The notes under the pieces: generated by a model
Databases searched by the model: none
Told to the model about the DNA's origin: nothing
Seen by the model: only the letters and a program-made list of their open reading frames with translations
From: Sinomonas cellulolyticus
GTDB lineage: Bacteria; Actinomycetota; Actinomycetes; Actinomycetales; Micrococcaceae
Assembly (NCBI RefSeq): GCF_014656475.1
Contig: NZ_BNCM01000015.1
Span: forward strand, 27,170-91,169
Direction of reading: 5' to 3'
Length of the DNA: 64,000 bases
Part shown: positions 1-6,959 of the stretch, in pieces
Layout: every line of letters starts with the position of its first letter
Numbering within the stretch: position 1 is the first letter of the stretch
Translations under genes and position numbers: made by a program

Positions 1-396
1 CACGAGCGTGACGGGAGCGGCCATGCCGATCTGCGCCGTGGTCGGCAGGAGGCCGATCGCAATGGTGCCCGCGCCCATGACGACCATGGAGAGCACAAGC
101 ATCTTCTTGCGGCCAATCAGGTCGCCGAAGTGGCCGAAGACGAGGCCGCCGAGGGGGCGGGCCACGTAGCCGACCGCGAGCGTGACGAACGAGGCGAACA
201 GGGCGAAGCCCGGGCCGAGGTTGGCGAAGAACACCTTGTCGAACACGAGCGACGCGGCAGTCGCGTACAGCATGAAGTCGTAGTACTCGATCGCGCTGCC
301 GGCGAAGGACGAGGCCAGGATGCGGCGCATGTCCTTCGTGTTGAGCGTCTCGGCGTGCGCGGTCTGCTGGGCTGGCATGGTCTTTGACGTGGTCAC
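1..396 (-). CDS. MHS-family MFS transporter, 5' part only (runs off left edge)
   Basis: The first ~132 residues of a major facilitator of the metabolite:H+ symporter (MHS) type, which usually imports organic acids or related carbon sources. The reverse strand reads GSAIEYYDF in the first membrane segment and the family's motif A, GHFGDLIGRKK, in the first cytoplasmic loop. I chose GTG at 396 because AAAGGA lies 7 nt upstream; an in-frame ATG at 378 is possible but lacks a site. The gene follows the MBL hydrolase gene on the same strand, only 42 nt away, so the two probably share a transcript, with the LysR gene at 1568 as candidate controller. It resembles the full-length transporter at 28078-29454. 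The C-terminal part lies outside the window, so the substrate cannot be judged. Confidence 0.85.
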   Translation of the reverse strand, partial: MTTSKTMPAQQTAHAETLNTKDMRRILASSFAGSAIEYYDFMLYATAASLVFDKVFFANLGPGFALFASFVTLAVGYVARPLGGLVFGHFGDLIGRKKMLVLSMVVMGAGTIAIGLLPTTAQIGMAAPVTLV

Positions 397-438
397 AGTG
401 CGGTCCTTTTCCAATGGTGGACTCAGGCGGGGCGGCTG

Positions 439-1464
439 TCAGCGCTGACGGCCGAAGGGGATGACATCAAGGTCGCGGGGGAGCACGAAGCGGCCCGTGA
501 AGTTCTCGGCGGCTTCGGCCCAGACCGAGTCGGGCGCGTGGCCCGGGACGAGGTGGTGCAGGGCCAGGGTGGCGGCGCCTGCCGCCTCGGCGGCCTTGGC
601 CGCCTCGCGGACGCTCGTGTGGGACTTGTAGTGGTGGTCCCGGGCGGCGCGCGAGGCTTCGTCGGTCTTGCTCGCGTAGAGGGATTCGACCCAGTCGAAG
701 TCGATGGCCTCGTGCAGGAGCAGGTCGGTGCCCTGGGCGAGGGTGATGAGGTTGGGCGTGTAGCACGTGTCGCCGGAGATCGTCACGGAGCCCTCGGCGG
801 TGTCGAAGCGGAAGGCGAACGCCGGGGCGACGGGCGGGTGCTCGACGAGGATCGCGGTCACGGTCACGAGCTCGTCGCGGTAGACCTCGAACGGGTCCAT
901 CTCGGGGGTCTGGTTGTCGTTGGGGTGGTAGCCGATTCCCGCGGGGATCTCGATGTCCTCGGCGCGGAACACGTCCAGCGGGCTGGGCTTGAGCGAGTCG
1001 AGGATGCGGTCGTTGAGGTCGGTGGCGTGTGCGGCCATGAGCGTCTCGAACATCTCGCGGGTGCCGGGGGTGAGGCTCTGCGGCGCGAGGGGCTCGGGAC
1101 GCACGACGGCGCGGGGGGACACCGGGGGCAGCTCGCCGCGGTTGCCAGGTCCGATGATCCGCACGGGGTCGGTGCCGGCGCGGTCCTGCAGCGCGTAGAG
1201 GCCGAAGATGCCCAGGCCTGCGAGGTCGTAGACGTGGTCGGAGTGGAGGTGCGTGATGAAGAGGGCGCGGAGGTCCTTCAGGTCGAGGCCCGACTGGGCG
1301 ATGCGGCGTCCGGCACCCTGGCCGAGGTCGACGAGGTAGAACGCGTCCCCGACCACCACGGCGGTCGCGATCCCGGTGCGTTCGCCGGAGTCGGCCGCCG
1401 CCCACCAGCGGGGGCCACCGGCGGTTCCGAGGGTGACGATGTGGGGCGCGAGATCTGCTGCCAT
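439..1464 (-). CDS. MBL-fold metallo-hydrolase
   Basis: A 341-residue metallo-beta-lactamase-fold hydrolase. The metal-binding signature THLHSDH sits at residues 71-77, followed by a downstream acidic ligand in SGDTCY and a C-terminal histidine in LALHH, the order seen in ribonuclease Z/arylsulfatase-like members. It has no signal peptide, so it is probably cytoplasmic. AAGGAG lies 11 nt upstream of the ATG, rather far. It stands between a divergent LysR regulator (start 1568) and the co-directional MHS transporter, an arrangement typical of a small uptake-plus-hydrolysis unit. The substrate could be a lactone, a sulfate or phosphate ester, or another hydrolysable compound; the sequence does not say which. 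Confidence 0.85.
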   Translation of the reverse strand: MAADLAPHIVTLGTAGGPRWWAAADSGERTGIATAVVVGDAFYLVDLGQGAGRRIAQSGLDLKDLRALFITHLHSDHVYDLAGLGIFGLYALQDRAGTDPVRIIGPGNRGELPPVSPRAVVRPEPLAPQSLTPGTREMFETLMAAHATDLNDRILDSLKPSPLDVFRAEDIEIPAGIGYHPNDNQTPEMDPFEVYRDELVTVTAILVEHPPVAPAFAFRFDTAEGSVTISGDTCYTPNLITLAQGTDLLLHEAIDFDWVESLYASKTDEASRAARDHHYKSHTSVREAAKAAEAAGAATLALHHLVPGHAPDSVWAEAAENFTGRFVLPRDLDVIPFGRQR

Positions 1465-1505
1465 CTTCAGCTGTGCTCCTTGTCCTGAGTGGTCCTGCAG
1501 TCCAG

Positions 1506-1534
1506 TGTGGTGCGGACCACAGCATTTGTATAAT
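1506..1534 (+). promoter_or_regulatory. Candidate lysR promoter with overlapping LysR-type operator
   Basis: A perfect TATAAT -10 element lies at 1529-1534, 33 nt before the regulator's ATG. At the matching -35 position (17-bp spacing) sits TGTGGT, which is the left arm of a perfect inverted repeat TGTGGT-GCGG-ACCACA (1506-1521). A dyad over the -35 in a divergent region is what an autorepressing LysR protein would bind while also acting on the MBL gene. Assignment to this regulator is inference from position. Confidence 0.55.
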
Positions 1535-1567
1535 CAATCAATCTGTATGAATCGATAAGGAGCGCTG

Positions 1568-2512
1568 ATGCCAGAGTTCACCCTCCGTCAGCTCGAATAC
1601 TTCGTGGCCGTGCTCGACGCCGGCTCGGTCACTGACGCCGCCAGGCGCAGCAATGTCTCCCAGGCCGCGGCGTCGATGGCGATCGGCCAGCTCGAGCGGG
1701 CTCTCGGAGTCGACCTCTTCATCCGTTCGCGGTCCAAACGGCTCGTTCCCACCCAAGCGGGGGCCGCCTTGGGCGCCCGTGCCCGGCGGATCCTGGCCGA
1801 CGCGGCGGAGGTCCCCGGCGCGGTGAGGTCCGGCTGGGAGGAGCTCAAGGGCAGCGTCCGGATCGGGTGCATGATCGCCATCAGTCCGCGGCTTATCCCA
1901 CCGCTCCTGGCCGACATCGGCCGCAGGTGGCCGGAGATCGAGCTCTCGTTCGTCGAGGGGGCCGCCGAGGAGCTGCAGCGCGCGGTGATGGATGGCGAGC
2001 TCGACGCCGCGTTCGTCTACTCGCTCCAGACGATCCCCGGCGTCGACCCCGTGACCATCGCCGAGTCGCGGCCGCAGATCATGCTCGCCGAGTCGCATCC
2101 CCTCGCGCAGAGGAGCTCCCTCCGCTTCGCCGACCTCGCCGAGGAGGACGCCGTCCTCTTCGACGTTCCTCCGAGTGTGGAGCGCGTGCAGGCGATGTTC
2201 CAGTCCATCGGGGTCGAGCCGCGCGTGCGCTGGAAGAGCGTGGTCGCGGAGAACATCCGCGGGATCGTGTCCAGTGGCCGGGCGTATTCGGTGACCAACG
2301 TGTGGAAGGGCATGGAGGAGCATTTCGCCGCCGCCGGAGTGGTCACGGTCCCCGTCAGCGATCCGACGCCGCCCAACTACGTGGTCGCCGCCGTCCCACC
2401 GGGCCTGCGTCGGCCGCGGCGAGTGGAGGCCGTCCTCGACGCTGCCCGTTCGATCGCCACCGGCGCCCCCGACGACGTTCCCCCGGACGGCGGTCCTGTG
2501 GGACTCCCATGA
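1568..2512 (+). CDS. LysR-family transcriptional regulator
   Basis: A 314-residue LysR regulator. An N-terminal winged helix-turn-helix (residues 1-62, FTLRQLEYFVAV start, recognition-helix region VSQAAASMAI) is followed by a periplasmic-binding-protein-like effector domain from about residue 90 (RIGCMIAISPRLIPPLL). AAGGAG precedes the ATG by 6 nt. It is divergent from the MBL hydrolase and MHS transporter genes, and by family habit would control them in response to a pathway metabolite and repress itself through the dyad at 1506-1521. The gene ends just before the convergent metalloprotease gene; there is little room for a terminator between them (2513-2550). Confidence 0.92.
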   Translation: MPEFTLRQLEYFVAVLDAGSVTDAARRSNVSQAAASMAIGQLERALGVDLFIRSRSKRLVPTQAGAALGARARRILADAAEVPGAVRSGWEELKGSVRIGCMIAISPRLIPPLLADIGRRWPEIELSFVEGAAEELQRAVMDGELDAAFVYSLQTIPGVDPVTIAESRPQIMLAESHPLAQRSSLRFADLAEEDAVLFDVPPSVERVQAMFQSIGVEPRVRWKSVVAENIRGIVSSGRAYSVTNVWKGMEEHFAAAGVVTVPVSDPTPPNYVVAAVPPGLRRPRRVEAVLDAARSIATGAPDDVPPDGGPVGLP

Positions 2513-2550
2513 CCCGCCCGCGCTGAGCGGGCCTCCAGGGAAAAGGGGCG

Positions 2551-3528
2551 TCAGAGGTCCGGCCGGCAGGGCGCCGCGGAGATCTCGGCGAGGCCGGCAC
2601 GGTCGCCGGGCCCGAGGTCGAGCTGCCCGGTGTTGCTCTCGGCCATCAGCTCCCCTGCAGCGCTCACGTGCCCCAGCCCCATCACGTGCCCGAACTCGTG
2701 CAGGACGATCGCTTCTGCGAGGGCCGCCCCGCCCGGACGGGCAAGAACCGAGCTGAGGTCCGGCGCGTCCAGGACGATGGCCCCGGTGACGAGCGCGGGC
2801 TCCGTCCCAGGCCGCTCGATGGCGGCGCTGCCGCCGAGCCCCGCCGTCTTGCCGGCGAGGCGAGGGGTCTGCTCGGGCGTCGAGAACCCGACGACGACCG
2901 GCGCCCAACGGTCCCCGTACCGCTTGGGCTGGTAGGCCGGCCGGTCGAACGACGCCGTCTCATCGGTCGGGCTGTCCCGGCGGAGCAGGAATCCGCTAGC
3001 AGCCGCGATCCGGGAGGCTGCCCGGTCCACGAGCTCGACGGCGCCCGGCGGAGCCCCCGCCGGGTTCACGGTGTAGTGGAGGGGCCTGCAGGGGGAATAC
3101 CCCGCGGGGCCATCGTCGGAACGCGTCACCAGGAACGTGTGCGGACCATCCTCGCGGGGCATGGCCACCACCTGCACCGGCCTTGGGCCTTCCTCGAATC
3201 CGGGCGTCGGTCCATCGGGATGCACGCCCATCAGCGAGCCGATCGAGTCGCTGCCGATAGCCGGTGCGTGGCCCGGCAGGACCCAGCGGAGCCACAGCGA
3301 AGAGGACAGGAGCCCGGTGAGGACGGCCAGTACGACGACGGTCCTCGCCATGCCGCCGCGTCCGGCAATCAGCCTCCGCCTGCGCCTCGGGGGCTTGGCG
3401 GCTCGCACGAGGTCGCGGGGAAGGCCCCGGTCCAAGCCCGCGAGCACCCGACGGGCCTCCTCGTCGATGGCCCATTGCGGAATGTGCCCGTCACTGGCCC
3501 GCGGAAGCGGCCGGTCGTCGTCGTCCAT
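2551..3528 (-). CDS. Membrane-anchored matrixin-like zinc metalloprotease
   Basis: A 325-residue protein with a cytoplasmic basic N-terminus, one transmembrane helix around residues 60-78 (VVLAVLTGLLSSSLWL) and an extracytoplasmic peptidase domain. The zinc signature HEFGHVMGLGH (HExxHxxGxxH) lies near residue 280 and is followed by LMAES, a plausible Met-turn; together these define a metzincin, closest to matrixins. I placed the start at ATG 3528, preceded by GGGGGGA; the longer open frame to the right has no family similarity. It is convergent with the LysR gene. The protein probably cleaves extracellular or envelope proteins, but no substrate is suggested by its neighbours. Confidence 0.82.
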   Translation of the reverse strand: MDDDDRPLPRASDGHIPQWAIDEEARRVLAGLDRGLPRDLVRAAKPPRRRRRLIAGRGGMARTVVVLAVLTGLLSSSLWLRWVLPGHAPAIGSDSIGSLMGVHPDGPTPGFEEGPRPVQVVAMPREDGPHTFLVTRSDDGPAGYSPCRPLHYTVNPAGAPPGAVELVDRAASRIAAASGFLLRRDSPTDETASFDRPAYQPKRYGDRWAPVVVGFSTPEQTPRLAGKTAGLGGSAAIERPGTEPALVTGAIVLDAPDLSSVLARPGGAALAEAIVLHEFGHVMGLGHVSAAGELMAESNTGQLDLGPGDRAGLAEISAAPCRPDL

Positions 3529-3665
3529 CTGTCCCCCCTCGCCGCCGATGCACGGCGGATACGAGGGACAGCCTAGGCGAACGCGGCTTCGGCGCTGAGG
3601 CCGCACGCGGGAACAGGACGTGCAGTGCGGGCTCAGCCGCGCGGCGTCGTCCGCGGCCCGACCGG

Positions 3666-4781
3666 CTAGCCGAGGGAGACGCCGAACAGGTAGCCGAGCA
3701 CGTACGTCACGGCGGCGGCGCCGAAGCCGATCGCGAGCTGGCGCAGCGCGCGCGTGAGCGGCGAGGCACCCGCGAGCAGCCCGACCACGGCGCCCGTGCC
3801 GAGCAGCGCGAGGCCGACGAGGGCACCCGCCACGATGAGCGCCGGGACGCCGATCATGCCGAACAGGAACGGGATGATCGGAATGATCGCCCCCGAGGCG
3901 AAGAAGCAGAAGCTCGCACCTGCGGCGCCCCAGGCGGAGCCGATGGCCTCGTGCTCGTCGGCCTCCTCCTCGATTTCGGGGTGGAGGGAGAGGCTCGGAT
4001 CGCAGTCGCAGCTGAAATGCCCGAGCCGCTCGGCGGCGCGGTGCTCGGCGGCCTCCTGGCTCATCCCGCGTGCCTTGTACACGAGCACGAGCTCGTTCGC
4101 CGTGAGGTCCAAGTCCGGTGCGGCGGCGAGCGTGACCTGTGTGGGGCGCGACGCCGAGAGCAGCTCGCGCTGGGAGCGCACCGAGATGAACTCGCCCGCG
4201 CCCATCGAGAGCGCTCCTGCGAGGAGTCCGGCGACCCCGGAGAGCAGCACCACGTGGCTTGCCACGCCGGAGGCGGCCATGCCGGCCACGAGCGACAGGT
4301 TGCTCACGAGGCCGTCGTTGGCACCGAACACCGCAGCACGGAACATGCCCGAGAGGCGCGTGCGGCCGCGGATGGCAAGCCCGCGCACCACTTCCTCGTG
4401 GATGCGCTCGTCCGCCGCCATGGCCGGGGTTGCGAAGGGATCCGTCGCGTAGGGGGATCGGCTCTCGGCGCGCTGGGCCATCGCGAGGACGAACACGCTG
4501 CCGAAATGGCGGGCGAGGAACCCCAGCAGCTGGCTCCGCAGGGACGCTGGTCGGGGCTTGCCCGCGTGCTCTCCGAGCAGCGCCACCCAATGCGCCTCAT
4601 GCCGGCGCTCGGCCTCGGCGAGCCCGAGGAGGATGTCCCGTTCCTCGCCCTCTCGCCGGGAGGCGAGGGCGCGGTAGATTGCAGCCTCGGCCTTCTCGTC
4701 GGCGAGGTACTGGCGCCAGCGGCGAAGGTCGGCGGGTGTGGGTTCCGGGTGTCCGGGCGAAGGGGAAAGGCTCTTCTGCAT
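3666..4781 (-). CDS. Er-VIT1 protein: ferritin-like domain fused to VIT1/CCC1 metal transporter
   Basis: A 371-residue membrane protein. The N-terminal ~140 residues are a rubrerythrin/ferritin-like four-helix domain (DEKAEAAIY, then EAERRHEAHW, giving Glu/His metal ligands). From about residue 150 it continues as a VIT1/CCC1 transporter (FGANDGLVSNLSLVAG, MGAGEFISVRSQRE) with about five membrane helices. This is the MbfA-type architecture, known in alphaproteobacteria for iron export and peroxide tolerance. The start at ATG 4781 has AGGAG 6 nt upstream; a longer frame to 4868 lacks a site. It is divergent from the XRE-cupin regulator. Iron or manganese transport is inferred from the family. 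Confidence 0.85.
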   Translation of the reverse strand: MQKSLSPSPGHPEPTPADLRRWRQYLADEKAEAAIYRALASRREGEERDILLGLAEAERRHEAHWVALLGEHAGKPRPASLRSQLLGFLARHFGSVFVLAMAQRAESRSPYATDPFATPAMAADERIHEEVVRGLAIRGRTRLSGMFRAAVFGANDGLVSNLSLVAGMAASGVASHVVLLSGVAGLLAGALSMGAGEFISVRSQRELLSASRPTQVTLAAAPDLDLTANELVLVYKARGMSQEAAEHRAAERLGHFSCDCDPSLSLHPEIEEEADEHEAIGSAWGAAGASFCFFASGAIIPIIPFLFGMIGVPALIVAGALVGLALLGTGAVVGLLAGASPLTRALRQLAIGFGAAAVTYVLGYLFGVSLG

Positions 4782-5099
4782 GTGTGGCTCCTGCGGCGAT
4801 GGGTACGGTGCGCGGCCCCATCGCCCCGGCCACTGTAGACCTATTCGCGGCGCATTTTCGCCCGGCACACCCTCGCTCGAGAGTTAGGCGCGCCTGAATT
4901 CCGGTGCCTTCTTGGGCCTCACGTCGAGGTGCCTGCGGGTGTGAGCCGGGCATGCATGGGTCGTTTCACCGGGACGCTTCCAGAACTCTGCAAGGTGGTG
5001 TCTGGAAGGCAACAGCTGTTGTCCTTTAGGCTAAGTTGTGATGCTTCCAACAGATGCGGCGGCCGCCGCGATGGCGGTAGCCCGACGGAAAGAGGTCGC
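4782..5099. other. Divergent intergenic region with a 12-bp palindrome
   Basis: This 318-bp gap separates the divergent Er-VIT1 and XRE-cupin genes and must hold both promoters. The only clear structure is a perfect palindrome, CAACAGCTGTTG (5010-5021), about 80 bp before the XRE start and in a locally AT-richer stretch. It is a candidate site for the XRE regulator. I see no small ORF with a credible ribosome binding site and no RNA gene. Confidence 0.4.
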
Positions 5100-5675
5100 G
5101 TGAAAGCACTGCCCATCGAACCGAGCAACGCGCCGGTGGCGATCGGTTCGCGCATCCGCGCCGCCCGGCAGTCCCAGCGTATGACCATCGAGCAGGTGGC
5201 CGACGCCACCGGCCTCACCAAGGGCTTCCTCTCACGGGTCGAGCGGGACCTGACCTCACCCTCGGTTGCGTCACTCGTGACCCTGTGCCAAGTGCTCTCG
5301 ATCGCCATCGGCGACCTCTTCGCCGTGCCGGAGACCTACCTCACGCGTGCCGGGGACGCCCCGCGCATCTCGCTCGGCGGCGAGGGGATCGTGGAGAGGC
5401 TCCTCACCTCCCGCTCCGAACGGCGGGTCCAGGTGCTCCAAGCGGACATCGCACCCCATGGGACGGGGGAGTCCGAGCTGTACGCGGTGGACTGCGATGT
5501 GGACGTGCTCCACGTGGTCCGAGGCCAGCTCACCCTCATCATGACCAACGAGCGCTACACCCTCCGCGCGGGGGACACGCTCACCTTCCCCGGGCGCGAG
5601 CCCCACTCCTGGGTCAACCCGTCCGCCGAGCCGACGACGGTCCTCTGGGTACTGGTGCCCGCTGCATCCCGCTGA
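5100..5675 (+). CDS. XRE-family transcriptional regulator with cupin sensor domain
   Basis: A 191-residue two-domain regulator. Residues 17-72 form an XRE helix-turn-helix (GSRIRAARQSQRMTIEQVA, then TKGFLSRVERD). Residues ~110-188 form a cupin_2 beta barrel (HVVRGQLTLIM, LRAGDTLTFPGREPHSW), the fold that binds a small ligand in HipB/PuuR-like regulators. The start is GTG 5100, preceded by GGAAAGAGG; the frame extends to 4929 but that leader looks non-coding. PuuR relatives respond to polyamines and others to amino-acid derivatives; no partner gene here tells which. A hairpin at 5674-5716 ends the unit, which looks monocistronic. Confidence 0.9.
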   Translation: MKALPIEPSNAPVAIGSRIRAARQSQRMTIEQVADATGLTKGFLSRVERDLTSPSVASLVTLCQVLSIAIGDLFAVPETYLTRAGDAPRISLGGEGIVERLLTSRSERRVQVLQADIAPHGTGESELYAVDCDVDVLHVVRGQLTLIMTNERYTLRAGDTLTFPGREPHSWVNPSAEPTTVLWVLVPAASR

Positions 5676-5716
5676 GCCCGGGCCGCGGTGCGCCCCCTGG
5701 GTCGCAGCCCGGGTTC
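5674..5716 (+). terminator. Stem-loop after the XRE-cupin gene
   Basis: GAGCCCGGGC (5674-5683) pairs with GCCCGGGTTC (5707-5716), with one G-T pair, across a 23-nt loop. It starts at the stop codon of the XRE-cupin gene. There is no T tract, as is common in GC-rich actinobacteria. Confidence 0.4.
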
Positions 5717-5851
5717 TCGCGGGGCTCAGCATGCCGCCGGCCCGTGCCGTCCCGCCCATGTCTCCCGGCTGAAGCCGCCGACGCGCCGGAAAGGAAGCTC
5801 CGCACCCGGAAGACGTGGGCGGGAACGTACGCTCGGTCTGCCAGCGACCCC

Positions 5852-6691
5852 TCAATTCTTCGGCACTCTGAGGCGCCCGGTCAGGACCGCCTCTACCTCC
5901 GAGGCGAGGCGATCAGGCTCGCGCCAGACGACCTCGGGCACGTATCGGAGCCGGGCGTACCCGAGGAGCGAGGCCGTGTTGTCCCTCGCCCGATCCCGCC
6001 GGACCGAGTCGCGGCTCGAGTGGAAGGCCACGCCGTCGATCTCGACGATCAGCCACCCTGCGACGAGGAAATCCACCCTCCCGAGGCCCGGGATCATCGC
6101 CTGGGCGACGACGGAGACGCCGAGCCGCCGGGCGAGCGCGAGGAGGATGACCCAGGCCTCGGCTTCCGGCTCGGACTCCACCAGAGTGTTCACGAGTCGG
6201 AATGCCTTGAGCGCGGGCCCCAGGCGGCGCGCCCTCAGTTCGTGCTCGATCTGCTCAGCGCTCAGTCCACGTGCCAAGGCAGAAGTGGCGATCGGCACGG
6301 ACTGTGAGGCCGGCAGGCATATCAGCGCATGGATCACCGTGTCGGCGAGGGATGCGATGGGAAGTCTGGCCTGCGCCGGGAAGCGGAGCCCGCGGTGCCG
6401 GACCGCACTGCTGGGTTCATGGCCGTGGTTCGCCGCCAGATGGGGGACGGCGGGACTCATCCGCAGCCAGAGCCCGTACTCCTCTGCGGCCGAGGCGCAG
6501 GTCAGGACTGCGTTGGCCATGATGGCCTTGAAGTAGCCGGGATGGCAGCCCTCGGCGGCATAGACTCCTCGTTTCGGCTGCCGCACGCTGCTGGGGAACC
6601 GACGAAGCTCGCGCCGGGAAATGCCAGCATCCAGAAGCGCGCTCGTTCTGGCCACGCCGCCGAAGGACTGGAGGATATCGAGGGGATTCAC
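5852..6691 (-). CDS. DUF559 nuclease-fold protein with AbiEi-like N-terminus
   Basis: A protein of about 279 residues. The N-terminal ~70 residues (ILQSFGGVARTSALLDAG) look like the winged-helix region shared with AbiEi-type antitoxins. The C-terminal ~110 residues form a DUF559 domain of the Vsr/PD-(D/E)xK nuclease fold: an Glu in SEPEAEAW, then GRVDFL and VEIDGVAFHSS, supplying the usual acidic residues. The start is uncertain: GTG 6691 fits the family N-terminus, GTG 6709 is in frame, and neither has a good ribosome binding site. Single-copy genes of this architecture are very common in actinobacteria and their role is unknown; no toxin partner lies next to it. Confidence 0.7.
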   Translation of the reverse strand: MNPLDILQSFGGVARTSALLDAGISRRELRRFPSSVRQPKRGVYAAEGCHPGYFKAIMANAVLTCASAAEEYGLWLRMSPAVPHLAANHGHEPSSAVRHRGLRFPAQARLPIASLADTVIHALICLPASQSVPIATSALARGLSAEQIEHELRARRLGPALKAFRLVNTLVESEPEAEAWVILLALARRLGVSVVAQAMIPGLGRVDFLVAGWLIVEIDGVAFHSSRDSVRRDRARDNTASLLGYARLRYVPEVVWREPDRLASEVEAVLTGRLRVPKN

Positions 6692-6959
6692 CGTCCCAGC
6701 TGGCCACACGGGTCGGCGACGCCAGTCAGGGGGAGCGGCCCATGTGGATGACGCGCCCAGGCGGCGTCCTGTGGAGGACGACCGCCGCCTGATCGGGCCG
6801 GACGCTCCCGCCCGTTTCTGACCTCCGCCTCCGGCAGACGCGCCGGCGCGTGGGCGGTCGCCGCCTTAAAAGTGGGCAGGAGCGCACGGCGCGCCGCCGG
6901 CACCCCCAGAGGCACGCGCGCGCCAGTGAAGGGCAGCCCCAAGGCACGCCCAGCCTGGC

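Noticed and set aside
2551..4590. A 679-residue minus-strand open frame spanning two genes
   Set aside because: Only its last ~325 residues (from 3528) show family motifs. The rest is Arg/Pro/Gly-rich shadow of the Er-VIT1 gene in another frame.
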